NCBI RefSeq assembly: GCF_011764565.1
Contig: NZ_AP022871.1
Span: forward strand, 9,548,320 to 9,612,319
Reading direction: 5' to 3'
DNA length: 64,000 bases
DNA from: Phytohabitans suffuscus
Lineage (GTDB): Bacteria; Actinomycetota; Actinomycetes; Mycobacteriales; Micromonosporaceae
The notes beneath the pieces were generated by a model, which saw only the letters and a program-made list of their open reading frames with translations, ran no database searches and was not told the DNA's origin. A program made the position numbers and the translations under genes. Shown piece by piece: positions 17,759 to 28,119 of the stretch (position 1 is the first letter of the stretch; each line of letters opens with the position of its first letter).

Positions 17759-19465
17759 GATCGCCGCGGACTCACCGGGCAGTTCGGCCACCTCGCCGTG
17801 TACCGCCACGCCGGGGTCGGTGACCAGCAGCGTGGCGCGGGCGGTGGCCGGGAGCGGGAGCCGCCGGGGGTGCGGCGCGAGGTTGGCGGCGACGGCCGTG
17901 GCGCCGCGGCGGACCACCAGTGACCGGTCCCCCGGCCACACCTCCACCCGGTCCAGGCGAGGGTCGGTGAGGTCGGCGCGGGCGCGGCGCAGGGCGATCA
18001 GGTCGCGGTGGAAGTCGTACAGCTCGCGGTGGGCGGGTTTGTCCAGCTCCGCCCAGTCGAGGTGGGAGCGGGCGAAGGTCATCGGGTCCTGCGGGTCCGG
18101 CACCTCCCCGCTCCACCCGTGGGAGGCGAACTCCGCGCGCCGCCCGCCGGCCACCGCCGCGGCCAGCTCCGGCTCGGGGTGGCTGGTGAAGAACTGCCAC
18201 GGGGTACGCGCGCCCCACTCCTCGCCCATGAAGAGCATCGGCGTGAACGGGGCGGTGAACAGCAGCACCGCGCCGACCTTCAGCAGGGCGGGGCTCAGCG
18301 TGTCGGCGATCCGGTCACCGGTCGCCCGGTTTCCGACCTGGTCGTGGTTCTGCAGGTACGCGACGAAGCGGTACCCCGGTGTCCGTTCCCGGTCGACGCG
18401 GCGGCCGTGGACGCGGCGCCGGAAGCTGGACCACGTGCCGGCGTGGAAGAAGGCCCCCTCCAGCACGGTGGCCAGGCAGTCGGTCCCGCCGAAGTCGGCG
18501 TAGTAGCCCTGCCGCTCCCCGGTCAGCAGCGCGTGCAGCGCGTGGTGCGCGTCGTCGTCCCACTGCGCGTGCAGGCCGTGCCCGCCGGCCTCGCGGGGCG
18601 TCACCGTCCGGGGGTCGTTCAGGTCCGACTCGGCGATCAGCGTGAGGGGGCGGCCGAGGTGCGCGGCGAGCGCGTCCACCTCGGCGGCCAGCTCTTCCAG
18701 CAGGTGTACCGCCCGGTGGTCGACCAGCGCGTGGACCGCGTCCAGCCGCAGCCCGTCCGCGTGGTAGTCGCGCAGCCACATGAGCGCGCTGTCGACCACG
18801 TACCGGCGCACGCCGTCCGAGTGCGGGCCGTCGAGGTTGAGGCAGCGGCCCCAGGTGTTGGCGCCCTCGGCGAGGTAGGGCGCGAAGCGCGGGGCGTACG
18901 CGCCGGAGGGGCCGAAGTGGTTGTAGACCGCGTCGACCACGACGGCCAGCCCGCGCGCGTGGCAGGCGTCGACGAGGCGCTTGAGCCCGTCCGGCCCGCC
19001 GTACGCCTCGTGCGGCGCGTACCAGCACACGCCGTCGTAGCCCCAGTTGTGGGTGCCGTTGAACGCGTTCACCGGCAGCAGCTCGACCGTGGTCACGCCC
19101 AGGTCGGCGAGGTGGTCCAGGCGGGCCACCGCGGCGTCGAACGTGCCCTCCGGCGTGAACGTGCCGACGTGCAGCTCGTACAGCACGCCGCCGGGCAGCG
19201 CGCGGCCGGTCCAGCCGGCGTCGGTCCAGCCGAAGGCGGCGTGGTCGTAGACCCGGCTGGGGCCGTGCACCCCGTACGGCTGCCAGGGCGATCGGGGGTC
19301 GGGCAGCGGCTCGTCGCCGTCGTCGAGCAGGAACGCGTAGTCGGTGGCGGGCGCCGTTGCCCGCCACCAACCGTCCTCACCCGGGGTGAGGTCGAGGTCC
19401 CGCCCGCCGTCCAGGCGCACACGTACCCGGGACCGCTCCGGCGCCCACACGGCGAACTCGGCCAT
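17747..19465 (-). CDS. treZ: malto-oligosyltrehalose trehalohydrolase
   Basis: 572-aa GH13 enzyme that releases trehalose from maltooligosyltrehalose made by TreY. An N-terminal beta-sandwich ('FAVWAPERSRVRVRLDG') precedes the barrel. Catalytic features are the nucleophile Asp in 'DGLRLDAVHAL', the acid Glu in 'LIAESDLND' and the transition-state Asp in 'QNHDQVGNR'. 'VDAVYNHFGPSG' and 'MGEEWGARTPWQFF' are typical of TreZ. treY is not in the window, so the trehalose route would need a gene elsewhere. It lies 30 bp after glgB and could be read from the same leftward transcript. Confidence 0.93.
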   Translation of the reverse strand: MAEFAVWAPERSRVRVRLDGGRDLDLTPGEDGWWRATAPATDYAFLLDDGDEPLPDPRSPWQPYGVHGPSRVYDHAAFGWTDAGWTGRALPGGVLYELHVGTFTPEGTFDAAVARLDHLADLGVTTVELLPVNAFNGTHNWGYDGVCWYAPHEAYGGPDGLKRLVDACHARGLAVVVDAVYNHFGPSGAYAPRFAPYLAEGANTWGRCLNLDGPHSDGVRRYVVDSALMWLRDYHADGLRLDAVHALVDHRAVHLLEELAAEVDALAAHLGRPLTLIAESDLNDPRTVTPREAGGHGLHAQWDDDAHHALHALLTGERQGYYADFGGTDCLATVLEGAFFHAGTWSSFRRRVHGRRVDRERTPGYRFVAYLQNHDQVGNRATGDRIADTLSPALLKVGAVLLFTAPFTPMLFMGEEWGARTPWQFFTSHPEPELAAAVAGGRRAEFASHGWSGEVPDPQDPMTFARSHLDWAELDKPAHRELYDFHRDLIALRRARADLTDPRLDRVEVWPGDRSLVVRRGATAVAANLAPHPRRLPLPATARATLLVTDPGVAVHGEVAELPGESAAIVAF

Positions 19466-19495
19466 GGTCCCTATCCTGCCCGCAGTCGGACGTTT

Positions 19496-21340
19496 TTATC
19501 CCGATTTGCGCAGCCAGACTGCCGCGTATGGACCGACGTGGACCTCGGCCGAGTGCGGCTGGCCGTCCGCGGGCGCACCGTCCGCCTCGACCGCGCCGAA
19601 GTTGCCCACACCCGATCCGCCGTACGCGTGGGCGTCGGTGTTGACGACCTCTTCCCAGCGCCCGCCCCCGGGCAGCCCGACCCGGTGGCCGATCCGCGGC
19701 ACCCCGGAGAAGTTGACCACGCAGGCGAGCGTCTCCCCGTCGGCGTGCCGCAGGAACGAGACCACGTTCGAGGCGCGGTCGTCGTGCCGGACCCAGGCGA
19801 AGCCGTCCCGGCTGGTGTCCCTGGCCCAGAGCGCCGGCGACTCCCGGTAGACCCGGTTGAGGTCGCGCAGCAGGTCGGGCGTGCCCTCGCCGGTCAGCGA
19901 CCAGTCCAGCCCGCGGGCCTCGCTCCACTCCCGCTCGTCGGCCAGCTCGCAGCCCATGAAGAGCAGCTGCTTGCCGGGGAACGCCCACATGTACGCCAGG
20001 AACCCGCGCAGCCCGGCCAGCCGCTGCCACCGGTCGCCGGGCATCTTGCCGACCAGCGAGCCCTTGCCGTGCACCACCTCGTCGTGGCTGATCGGCAGCA
20101 GGAACTGCTCGTCGAACGCGTACACGGTCGGCCAGGTCAGCGCGTCGTGGTGGTACGCGCGGTGCACCGGGTCGCGGCCGACGTAGCCGAGGGTGTCGTG
20201 CATCCAGCCCATGTTCCACTTCAGGCCGAAGCCGAGCCCGCCCCAGTCGACCGGGCGCGACACGCCGGGCCACGCGGTCGACTCCTCGGCGATCATCACG
20301 ACGCCGGGGTGCTTGCGGTAGACGGTGGCGTTCAGCTCGCGGAGCAGGTCGATGGCCTCCAGGTGCTCCCGCCCGCCGTACGCGTTCGGCTCCCACTGGC
20401 CGTGGCCGCGCGAGTAGTCCAGGTAGAGCATCGAGGCGACCGCGTCGACCCGCAGGCCGTCGATGTGGAACTCCTCCAGCCAGTACAGCGCGTTGGCGAC
20501 CAGGAAGTTGCGCACCTCCCACCGGCCGTAGTTGAACACCAGCGAACCCCAGTCGGGGTGCTCGCCGCGCCGCGTGTCCGGGTGCTCGTACAGGCAGGTG
20601 CCGTCGAAGCGCGCGAGCGCCCACTCGTCCTTGGGGAAGTGGGCCGGCACCCAGTCCAGCAGCACGCCGACGCCGGCCTGGTGCAGCCGGTCGACGAGGT
20701 AGCGGAACTCGTCCGGCGTCCCGAACCGGGACGTCGGCGCGTAGTAGCCGGTCACCTGGTAGCCCCACGAGCCGCCGTACGGGTGCTCGGCGACCGGCAT
20801 CAGCTCGACGTGCGTGAAGCCGAGGCCGGTCACGTACCCGACGAGCTGGTCGGCGAGCTCCACATAGGACAGTCCGGGGCGCCAGGAGCCGAGGTGCACC
20901 TCGTACACGGACATCGGCCGCTGGTGGTGGTCGCCGCGGCGGGCACCGACCCACGCGCCGTCGCCCCACTCGTACACCGACCGCTCGATCACCGACGCGG
21001 TGCGGGGCGGCGCCTCGGTCGCCCGCGCGAGCGGGTCGGCCTTGTCGACCCAGCGGCCGTCGGCCCCGTGGACCCGGAACTTGTACCGGTGGCCGGGCGC
21101 GGCCCCGTCGACGTGGCCGGACCACACGCCGCTCGCGCCGAGCCGCTCCAGCGGCACGCCCGACCAGCCGGTGAAGTCGCCGACCACCTGGACCTCGCGC
21201 GCGTTGGGGGCCCAGACCGCGAACCGCGTGCCGGAACCCTCGACGTGCGCGCCGAGGACCTCCCAGAGCCGCTCGTGCCGGCCCTGGGCGATGAGGAAAA
21301 GATCGAAGTCACTGATCCCGGAGAGAGTAGCGATGGGCAT
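19496..21340 (-). CDS. glgB: 1,4-alpha-glucan branching enzyme, short form
   Basis: 614-aa GH13 branching enzyme. CBM48-like N-terminus ('[20 protein letters not shown]'), then the barrel with nucleophile '[17 protein letters not shown]', acid 'VVMIAEEST' and '[13 protein letters not shown]'. It transfers alpha-1,4 chains to 6-positions of glycogen-like glucan. It is shorter than the usual 700-plus residues because it lacks an extra N-terminal CBM48 domain. The start ATG shares one base with the stop of the GT4 glucosyltransferase (TGATG), so synthesis and branching are coupled. Confidence 0.93.
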   Translation of the reverse strand: MPIATLSGISDFDLFLIAQGRHERLWEVLGAHVEGSGTRFAVWAPNAREVQVVGDFTGWSGVPLERLGASGVWSGHVDGAAPGHRYKFRVHGADGRWVDKADPLARATEAPPRTASVIERSVYEWGDGAWVGARRGDHHQRPMSVYEVHLGSWRPGLSYVELADQLVGYVTGLGFTHVELMPVAEHPYGGSWGYQVTGYYAPTSRFGTPDEFRYLVDRLHQAGVGVLLDWVPAHFPKDEWALARFDGTCLYEHPDTRRGEHPDWGSLVFNYGRWEVRNFLVANALYWLEEFHIDGLRVDAVASMLYLDYSRGHGQWEPNAYGGREHLEAIDLLRELNATVYRKHPGVVMIAEESTAWPGVSRPVDWGGLGFGLKWNMGWMHDTLGYVGRDPVHRAYHHDALTWPTVYAFDEQFLLPISHDEVVHGKGSLVGKMPGDRWQRLAGLRGFLAYMWAFPGKQLLFMGCELADEREWSEARGLDWSLTGEGTPDLLRDLNRVYRESPALWARDTSRDGFAWVRHDDRASNVVSFLRHADGETLACVVNFSGVPRIGHRVGLPGGGRWEEVVNTDAHAYGGSGVGNFGAVEADGAPADGQPHSAEVHVGPYAAVWLRKSG

Positions 21341-22719
21341 CAGGCGACCGCCAGCAGGTTGCCCTCGCGGATGTTCAGCGCCGGGCGGCCCTGCGCCATG
21401 CGGGCCTCGGCCTGCGCCGCGTTGAACGCCGGGGCCTGCGCGATCGCGGCGGAGTAGACCGCCGCCGTGCGGGCCGCGATCGAGGCCCAGCCGTACCGCT
21501 CGTGCACCATCGCGCGGGCGCGGCCGGCCATCGTGCGCGCCCGCTCGGCGTCGGCCAGCAGGGTGCCGACCGCGTCGGCGAGCGCGTCCGGGTCCTTGGC
21601 CGGGAACGTCATGCCGTTGAACCCGGGCTGCACGAACTCGGCCAGCCCACCGGTCGAGGCGACCGCGAGCGGCGCGCCGGCGGCCGCGCCTTCGAGGGCG
21701 ACCATGCCGAACGGCTCGTAGATGCTCGGCACCGCGAAGCAGTCCGAGGCGGCGATCAGGGCGGGCAGGTCGGTGCCGCCGAGGAAGCCGGGAAACGTCA
21801 CCGTCTGGCCCAGCCCGTGGCGGTGGATGTCCGCCTCCAGCTCCGGCTTGTACGGCCCGTCGCCGGCGATCACCAGACGCAGGCCGGGGTGCCGGTCGCG
21901 CAGCTTGGGCAGGCTGGCGATCAGGTCCTGCACGCCCTTCTCGTACACCAGGCGGCCGGCGAAGGTGAGCAGCGGCCCGTCACCGGCGAACCGCCGGCGG
22001 GCGCTGGCGACCGCGTCGGCGGGCACCTGCCAGCGGTCGGTCTCCACGCCGTTCGCCACCACGTCGAGGCGCTGGGTGGGCAGGTCGAACAGGCGGTTGA
22101 CCTCCCACTTCATGTACTCGGAGCAGACGATGACGCGGGCCGCCTCCTGGCCCAGCCACCACTCGACGGAGTGGATCGCCTTGTTCATCTCGTCGGGCAG
22201 CCACCCCTGGTGCCGGCCGGCCTCGGTGGCGTGGATGGTCGCCACGAGCGGCAGGTCCAGCGCCTCCTTGAGGGTGATCGCGGTGTGCGTGACGAGCCAG
22301 TCGTGGGCGTGGATCACGTCGTACTCGCCGGACTCGGCGGCCCGCAGCGCGGCCCGGGTCAGGGTGTGGTTGAACGCCATCGTCCAGGCCAGCAGCGAAG
22401 GCGTGGCCAGCGGGAAGACCGGCGGGTCCTCGGGGGCGCGGACGATACGCACGCCCTCGGCGTACTCCTCCAGGGGAGCGCCGGGCGCGTGCCGGGTGAC
22501 GACGGTGACCTCGTGGCCGGCGGCGGCCAGGGTGGTCGAGAGGTGGTGCACGTGCCGCCCGAGGCCACCCACCAGGACGGGCGGGTACTCCCAGGAGAGC
22601 ATCAGGATGCGGCGGCGGCCGTCGGGGGCACTGCCGCGGTGGGTCGGGGTCTGCGGGAACGTCGGGGCGGTCGGGGAGGGACGGTAGGCGCCGTCGGTGG
22701 GGTCGACCCGCAGGGTCAC
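21340..22719 (-). CDS. GT4 glucosyltransferase, glycogen-synthase-like (Rv3032/GlgM type)
   Basis: 459 aa. '[20 protein letters not shown]' is the N-terminal loop of actinobacterial alpha-1,4-glucosyltransferases. The C-terminal donor site has '[18 protein letters not shown]' and the E-x7-E motif in '[17 protein letters not shown]'. Rv3032-type enzymes extend alpha-1,4-glucans from ADP- or UDP-glucose for glycogen and methylglucose polysaccharides. Overlap with glgB and proximity to treZ support a glucan role; exact donor and product are inferred. It is the first gene of the leftward glucan operon. Confidence 0.87.
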   Translation of the reverse strand: MTLRVDPTDGAYRPSPTAPTFPQTPTHRGSAPDGRRRILMLSWEYPPVLVGGLGRHVHHLSTTLAAAGHEVTVVTRHAPGAPLEEYAEGVRIVRAPEDPPVFPLATPSLLAWTMAFNHTLTRAALRAAESGEYDVIHAHDWLVTHTAITLKEALDLPLVATIHATEAGRHQGWLPDEMNKAIHSVEWWLGQEAARVIVCSEYMKWEVNRLFDLPTQRLDVVANGVETDRWQVPADAVASARRRFAGDGPLLTFAGRLVYEKGVQDLIASLPKLRDRHPGLRLVIAGDGPYKPELEADIHRHGLGQTVTFPGFLGGTDLPALIAASDCFAVPSIYEPFGMVALEGAAAGAPLAVASTGGLAEFVQPGFNGMTFPAKDPDALADAVGTLLADAERARTMAGRARAMVHERYGWASIAARTAAVYSAAIAQAPAFNAAQAEARMAQGRPALNIREGNLLAVA

Positions 22720-23037
22720 ACTCTTCTCCTTGCTACATCAAAGGGGCTTAATGGGCGCATAGGCACGCCAGCCGGCGCCTGTGGCGGCAGTGCGTGATTT
22801 TCGTGGCCGAGCGACCACGTATAGGAAAAGCCATCCGTGTTTCGACCGCATTCCGGGGAGGTGTAAAGGTGAGCGACGACACGCCCGGATTGCCCCTGAC
22901 CAGGTCATGGTGTGTCCCGGCCCACTCCCCTGCGTCACAACCACCTCACCGAGCGGAACAAGCCGGCAGGATCTTTCTGGCGCGCGACGCACTGCGGTGG
23001 AAGCTGCTGACGCCCACCGACCTGAGCACCGCACAAA

Positions 23038-23088
23038 ATCCCTGACTTCGCCGCCTCATCGGCACCCCGAGACAGCGAAGTCAGGGAT
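23038..23088. repeat. hairpin with perfect 14-bp arms
   Basis: 'atccctgacttcgc' (23038-23051) pairs with 'gcgaagtcagggat' (23075-23088) across a 23-nt loop. Its position 128 bp upstream of the tetR-like start makes terminator, attenuator or protein-site roles all possible. Confidence 0.8.
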
Positions 23089-23174
23089 GTTGCCGCCTCG
23101 GGACGCGAGTAGACGGCTGTGACGGGGGTCGCTCTTGATGTCTATGGGGCGGCGTGACAGCATGAGCCGCGAAT

Positions 23175-23190
23175 CAAACTGAACAGTTTG
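23175..23190. promoter_or_regulatory. candidate TetR operator
   Basis: Perfect palindrome 'caaactgaacagtttg' (7-bp arms, 2-bp centre), 25 bp before the GTG of the TetR gene. Size, symmetry and position suit autoregulation of the operon. No other copy is obvious in the window. Confidence 0.6.
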
Positions 23191-23215
23191 GTTTGACGGG
23201 GGCGTAGGGGGTGTC

Positions 23216-23830
23216 GTGGAGCTGGACTCGCGACGAGCCCAGGCGAAGCGGGAGCAGATCCGCCAGGGCGCCCTCGCCGCGTTCCTCGAGTCCGGCGTCT
23301 CCGGCGCGAGCATGGACCACGTCGCGGCCTGCGCGGGCGTCTCCAAGCAGACGCTGTACGTCTACTTCCGCAGCAAGGAGGACCTGCTCGTCGACGTGCT
23401 GGGCGGCATCGTCGCCTCGCTCGACGAGCGCGCGCCGCTGCTGGCCGACCGGCCGGTGACCGACCTGGCGCACCTGCGCGAGGTGCTCCGCGAGGTGGCC
23501 CGGGTCATGATCACCCACCTGATGAGCGACGACAACCTGGCCCTGTTCCGCATCTTCATCGCGGAGATGGCCACCACGCCAGGGCTGCTGGCGATCTGGC
23601 GGGAGACGGTCCCGGCGCGGTTCCTGGCGCGTGTGGAGGCGGTACTGGAGCGGGCCCGGGAGGCGGGTGTGATCCGCGACGTCGACCTCGACCTCGCCAC
23701 CCGGCTCTTCATCGGCCCGATGATGACCTTCGTGTTTCTCGATGGGCTGGCCCGTCCGGGCGAGGTCCTCGTTCCGAATCGCAAGCGGCTCGACGAGGTC
23801 GTCGAGCTCTACCTGCGCGCCGTAACTTGA
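23216..23830 (+). CDS. TetR/AcrR-family transcriptional regulator
   Basis: 204 aa. N-terminal HTH (about 10-57) with 'GVSGASMDHVAACAGVSKQT' followed by 'LYVYFRSKEDLLVDVL', typical of TetR. The C-terminal ligand/dimer domain is helical and similar to TetR_C_AcrR-like proteins. Start GTG 23216 is preceded by the G-rich site 'taggggg'. It leads the operon: the ferritin-like gene begins 20 bp after its stop. The palindrome at 23175-23190 is the likely operator, so the repressor would control itself and the five downstream genes, perhaps in response to a lipid-like ligand. Confidence 0.92.
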   Translation: MELDSRRAQAKREQIRQGALAAFLESGVSGASMDHVAACAGVSKQTLYVYFRSKEDLLVDVLGGIVASLDERAPLLADRPVTDLAHLREVLREVARVMITHLMSDDNLALFRIFIAEMATTPGLLAIWRETVPARFLARVEAVLERAREAGVIRDVDLDLATRLFIGPMMTFVFLDGLARPGEVLVPNRKRLDEVVELYLRAVT

Positions 23831-23850
23831 GCCCCCGGAGGCCGGCCGAC

Positions 23851-24656
23851 ATGTCCTTCAACCTGGACCACTACAAACAGACCGCCAAAGCGGTGGAGGT
23901 CGACGACATCGACTTCGACGACTTCCGCGACAAGCCCCTGTCCACCGAGGCGATCCGCTGCCTGCACTACATGAGCGACGTCGAGACGCACACCGTCTGC
24001 TACCTGCGTGACCTGCTGGTCACCCCTCGCACCAGAACCCCCGGATCACCGCCTTCCTGACGATGTGGAACTTCGAGGAGTACTGGCACGGCGACGTGAT
24101 CGACCGGATCCTCGCCGTGCACGCGGAGGTCAACGGGCTGCCCCGGCACAGGTCGGTGCGGCTGGCGCAGGGCTTCCGGGGCAACGTCGTCGCGCCCATC
24201 TCCCAGTGCCTCACCGCGGCCGTCCTCGGCGAGGACTTCATCGCCACGCACATGACGTGGGGCGCGGTCAACGAGTGGTCGGCGCACGCCGCGTACGGCA
24301 GGTTGATCGAGCTTGAACAGCATGCGACGCTGACCACGATTCTGCAGCGCATCCAGCAACAGGAGAGCCGACACTTGGCGTTCTACATGTCCGAGGCGCG
24401 GGAGCGGCTGGAAAAGAGCCGCAAAGCCCAGCGGATCACCCGCTTCGCGCTACGCAGGTTCTGGGCCCCGGTCGGCTCGACGATCACGCCGAAGTCCGAG
24501 ACCCGGTTCGTCCTCAACCACCTGCTCGGCGGCGAAGGGGGCAACAAGATGGTGCAGATGCTCGACTCGAAAGTGGACAAGCTCCCCGGCCAGCAGGGGC
24601 TGAGCCTGGTGACCAAGGCCGTCCGGGCGTTCGGCGTACGGGTCGCGACCGCATGA
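23851..24656 (+). CDS. ferritin-like diiron protein (acyl-ACP desaturase-like), frame broken
   Basis: Restored length 268 aa, starting at ATG 23851 with 'ggagg' 9 bp upstream. Helical protein with two E-x-x-H iron motifs: 'NFEEYWHG' and 'QQESRHLAFY', plus acidic residues in 'LGEDFIATHM' and 'SDVETHTV'. The order matches the acyl-ACP desaturase/ferritin-like superfamily, which uses O2 to desaturate or oxidise acyl chains; the substrate is not known. As written, the first part stops at 24060 and the rest restarts at 24063. One extra C in the run 24023-24026 fuses them ('LLVTPSHQNPRITAF'). The stop overlaps the next ATG by 4 bp. Confidence 0.83.
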
Positions 24657-26917
24657 CCGACCACCTACGGGGCCAGCACGTCCTCCTGACCGGGGGCACC
24701 GGGTTCCTCGGTCAGGCGCTGCTGGAAAAGCTGCTGTCGAGCTACCCGCAGACGCGGGTGACGCTGCTGGTCCGCCGGCGCGGCAGCTCGTCCGGCAGCG
24801 ACCGGCTGGCCACGCTGCTCAAGCGGCCGGTCTTCGCCAGGTGGCGCGAGGCGGTCGGGCCGGAGGCCGCCGCGGCGATCGTCGCGGAGCGGGTCAGCGT
24901 GGTCGACGCCGAGCTGGGCAACACGGGCGTGAGCCTGCCCAGCGACGTCGACGCGGTGATCCATGCCGCCTCGACGGTCTCCTTCGACCCGCCGATCGAC
25001 GACGCCTTCCGCACCAACGTGCAGGGCGTGGTCGACCTGTACGAGGCGGTCAAGGCCAGCGGCGCCACCCCGCACGTCGTGCACGTCTCCACGGCGTACG
25101 TGGCCGGCGCGCGCAAGGGTGTCGTACCCGAGCGGTCGCTGGACCACGACGCGGACTGGCGGATCGAGCTGGCCGCGTCCCGCGCGGCCCGGGAGAGCGT
25201 GGAGTGGGACTCGCGCCGGCCGGCGGTGCTCAGGCGGGCCATCGCGGACGCCCGCAAGGACCACGGCAAGTCCGGGCCGCAGAGCACCGCGACCGCCGCC
25301 GAGCGGCGGCGGGTCGAGTGGGTGGAGAAACAGCTCGTCGAGTACGGGCGGCTGCGCGCGCAGAGCGTCGGCTGGCCGGACGTCTACACGTTCACCAAGG
25401 CGCTCGGCGAGCGGGTGGCGGAGGAGACGCTGACCGGCGTGATGCCGCTGTCGGTGGTGCGTCCGGCCATCGTGGAGAGCGCGCTGCGCCATCCGTACCC
25501 GGGCTGGATCGACGGCTTCAAGATGGCCGACCCGCTGATCCTCGCGTTCGGGCGGGGCATCCTGCCGGAGTTCCCCGGCCTGCCCGACGGCGTGCTCGAC
25601 GTGATCCCGGTCGACATCGTGGTCAACGCGACCCTCGCGGTCGCCGCCGCTCCCCCGCCGGTGGACGCGCCGGCGTACTTCCACGTCGGCTCCGGCGCCC
25701 GTAACCCGCTGACGTTCCGGGCGATGTACGACAGCGTGAAGGAGTACTTCACCGACCACCCGATGCCGGACGGCGGCCGCGGCCAGATCAAGGCGCCGGA
25801 GTGGACGTTCCCCGGCGCGCGGCGGGTGGAGCGGCAGCTGCGCACCGGCGAGCGGGTGCTGTCGGCGGCGCAGAAGGCGCTGCTGTCCGCGCCGGCGGGC
25901 CGGCGCACCCGGCGGTGGCAGGACGACCTGACCCGGCAGCAGGACCAGCTCGACTTCCTGCGCAAGTACGCCGACCTGTACGGCGTCTACACCGAGGCCG
26001 AGGTCATCTACACCGACAGCGGGCTGCTGGCGCTGCACCGGGCGCTGCCGGCCGACCGGGTCGAGGCGCACGGCTTCGACGCGGCGGTCATCGACTGGCA
26101 CCACTACCTGCAGGAGGTGCACTACCCGGCGATCACCGCCACGATGCGCAAGGCGACCGCCGGGCGGCGCACCAGCAGCAACGCGCTGCCGGCGCTGCGG
26201 CGCTCGCCGAACGGCGGCGACGTGGTGGCGGTGTTCGACCTGGAGGGCACGCTCGTCGCGTCCAACGTGATCGAGACGTACCTGCTGGCCCGCCTCTGCG
26301 ACCTGCCCCGCTCCGGCTGGCCGGGCGAGATCGCCGACCTGGTCCGCAAGCTGCCCCGCTACCTGGCGGCCGAGCGGCGCGACCGGGGCGAGTTCCTGCG
26401 CACGTTCATGCGGCGGTACGCCGGCGCCGACGAGGCCGGCCTGGCCCGCATCGTGCACGACCGGCTCGGCGACGCGCTGCTGCGCCGCTCCCACCCGGAG
26501 GCGATCCGCCAGGTGCGCAAGCACCGCGCCGCCGGGCACCGCACGATCCTGATCACCGGCACGGTCGACGTGCTCGTCCAGCCGATCGCCGGCCTCTTCG
26601 ACGAGGTGGTGGCGAGCCGGCTGCACATGCGCGGCGGGCGCTACTCCGGCTTCCTGGAGGCGCCGCCGCTGGTCGGCGAGGCCCGCGCGGCCTGGCTGCG
26701 GCGGTACGCGGAGAACGCCGGAGCCGACCTGCCGGCCAGCTACGCGTACGGCGACAGCTACTCGGACCGGCCGCTGCTGGAGGCGGTCGGCCACCCGGTG
26801 GCGGTCAACCCCGACCCGCACCTGTACCGCCACGCCAAGTCCCGCCGCTGGGCGGTGGCGCAGTGGAAGGCGTACACCCTGCCGGCCGGCGACGCCTTCC
26901 TGGAGACGGTCCCGTGA
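24653..26917 (+). CDS. fatty-acyl reductase-HAD fusion protein
   Basis: 754 aa. Residues 1-370 form an extended SDR of the NAD_binding_4/fatty acyl-CoA reductase type: 'LLTGGTGFLG' (11-20), 'HVSTAYVAG', and catalytic Tyr245/Lys249 in 'YTFTKALGE'. Residues about 523-740 form a HAD-IB phosphatase-like domain: 'VFDLEGTLVASNV' (nucleophile Asp about 529; the usual +2 Asp is Glu), 'ILITGTVD' and 'YGDSYSDRPLL'. The first half should reduce an acyl thioester to aldehyde or alcohol; the second may remove or move a phosphate. It overlaps both neighbours (ATGA and GTGA), so stoichiometric expression is likely. Confidence 0.88.
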   Translation: MTDHLRGQHVLLTGGTGFLGQALLEKLLSSYPQTRVTLLVRRRGSSSGSDRLATLLKRPVFARWREAVGPEAAAAIVAERVSVVDAELGNTGVSLPSDVDAVIHAASTVSFDPPIDDAFRTNVQGVVDLYEAVKASGATPHVVHVSTAYVAGARKGVVPERSLDHDADWRIELAASRAARESVEWDSRRPAVLRRAIADARKDHGKSGPQSTATAAERRRVEWVEKQLVEYGRLRAQSVGWPDVYTFTKALGERVAEETLTGVMPLSVVRPAIVESALRHPYPGWIDGFKMADPLILAFGRGILPEFPGLPDGVLDVIPVDIVVNATLAVAAAPPPVDAPAYFHVGSGARNPLTFRAMYDSVKEYFTDHPMPDGGRGQIKAPEWTFPGARRVERQLRTGERVLSAAQKALLSAPAGRRTRRWQDDLTRQQDQLDFLRKYADLYGVYTEAEVIYTDSGLLALHRALPADRVEAHGFDAAVIDWHHYLQEVHYPAITATMRKATAGRRTSSNALPALRRSPNGGDVVAVFDLEGTLVASNVIETYLLARLCDLPRSGWPGEIADLVRKLPRYLAAERRDRGEFLRTFMRRYAGADEAGLARIVHDRLGDALLRRSHPEAIRQVRKHRAAGHRTILITGTVDVLVQPIAGLFDEVVASRLHMRGGRYSGFLEAPPLVGEARAAWLRRYAENAGADLPASYAYGDSYSDRPLLEAVGHPVAVNPDPHLYRHAKSRRWAVAQWKAYTLPAGDAFLETVP

Positions 26918-28107
26918 ACCTCAACCTCGAGTACCACCGTTCGCCGATCCGGTACGTCGCCTCGCGGACCGCGACCGGCACCATCGCGACCGGCCGCGCC
27001 GCCGGCTGGTGGGCGGCGAACATGTCGCCGGTCCGGCTGGTCAACCGCCCCGACCCGCGCCCGCCGGGGCCGGGCTGGACCCGGGTCAAGCCGCTGCTGT
27101 CCGGCATCTGCGGCTCCGACCTGGGGCTGCTGACCGGCCGTAACTCGCCGTACCTGAGCGCGGTGATCTCGCTGCCCTTCACCCCCGGGCACGAGGTCGT
27201 CGGCGAGACCCTGGACGAGCTGCCCGACCTGCCCAAGGGCAGCCGCGTGGTGCTCGACCCGGTGCTCGGCTGCGTGCCCCGGGCGGTCAAGCTCTGCCCC
27301 GCCTGCGCGGACGACCAGCACAGCCGCTGCGACCACATCACCTCCGGCATGGTCTCGGCCGCGCTGCAGACCGGCTTCTGCGCGGACACCGGCGGCGGCT
27401 GGAGCCGCATGTTCCTGGCGCACGGCAGCCAGCTGCACAGGGTGCCCGACGAGATCGACGACGAGCGGGCGGTGCTCGTCGAGCCGCTGGCCTGCGCGGT
27501 CCACTCGGTGCGCCGGGTGCCGATCCCGGACGGCGCGAGCGTGCTCGTCGTCGGCGCCGGCACGGTCGGGCTCTTCACCACGCTCGCGCTGCGCGAGTAC
27601 ACCAAGGCCGGCCCGATCTACGTGATCGCCCGGTACGGGCACCAGCGCGAGCGGGCCCGCGAGATGGGCGCGACCGAGGTGCTCTCCTCCGACCGGGCGG
27701 CGCGGGCGCTGCGCCGCGCGACCGGCGGCTTCCTGGCCCGGCCCGAGCAGGGCGCCGAGTTCCTGCTGGGCGGCACCGACATCGCCTTCGACTGCACGTC
27801 CGGGTCCGGGTTGGACACCGCGCTGCGGGTGGTCCGGGCCGGCGGTACCGTGCTGCTGTCGGGCATGCCCAACTCCAGTGTCGACCTCACGCCGGCCTGG
27901 TTCCGGGAGCTCAGCATCGTCGGGGCGTACGCCTCCGGCGGCAACGACTTCCAGGACGCGATGGCGCTCGCGAAGTCCGCGCCGCTGACCGGCTACGTCG
28001 ACGCCGTCTACCCGCTCTCGCGGTGGCGGGACGCGATCGGCCACGCCAGCTCCTCGGGGCGGCTGGGCTCGATCAAGGTGGCGTTCGACCCGACCAAGGA
28101 CCAATAG
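26914..28107 (+). CDS. zinc-binding alcohol dehydrogenase (MDR family)
   Basis: 397 aa, starting with the GTG that overlaps the preceding stop. MDR features: catalytic zinc Cys in 'LSGICGSDLGLL', 'PFTPGHEVVGE', a structural zinc lobe with four Cys (about residues 119-138) and the NAD(P) loop 'VLVVGAGTVGLFTT'. It should interconvert an alcohol and an aldehyde or ketone. In this operon it could process the product of the acyl reductase or make a substrate for the LarA-like enzyme. The N-terminal 40 residues are longer than in typical alcohol dehydrogenases. Confidence 0.9.
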   Translation: MNLNLEYHRSPIRYVASRTATGTIATGRAAGWWAANMSPVRLVNRPDPRPPGPGWTRVKPLLSGICGSDLGLLTGRNSPYLSAVISLPFTPGHEVVGETLDELPDLPKGSRVVLDPVLGCVPRAVKLCPACADDQHSRCDHITSGMVSAALQTGFCADTGGGWSRMFLAHGSQLHRVPDEIDDERAVLVEPLACAVHSVRRVPIPDGASVLVVGAGTVGLFTTLALREYTKAGPIYVIARYGHQRERAREMGATEVLSSDRAARALRRATGGFLARPEQGAEFLLGGTDIAFDCTSGSGLDTALRVVRAGGTVLLSGMPNSSVDLTPAWFRELSIVGAYASGGNDFQDAMALAKSAPLTGYVDAVYPLSRWRDAIGHASSSGRLGSIKVAFDPTKDQ

Positions 28108-28119
28108 GGGGACCCTGCG

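Larger units (their letters stand above)
22720..23215. other. divergent intergenic region with hairpin and operator
   Basis: 496 bp between the leftward glucan operon and the rightward TetR operon. It holds promoters for both, a 14-bp-armed hairpin (23038-23088) and a 16-bp palindrome next to the TetR start. I see no convincing gene; two short open frames lack ribosome sites and family resemblance. Confidence 0.6.

Noticed and set aside
18008-21457. 1149-codon open frame on the plus strand over treZ and glgB
   Set aside because: Antisense to two clear GH13 enzymes; low-complexity translation with no family match.
22781-23122. 113-codon open frame in the treZ/TetR intergenic region
   Set aside because: It runs through the 14-bp-arm hairpin, has no ribosome site and no recognisable domain.
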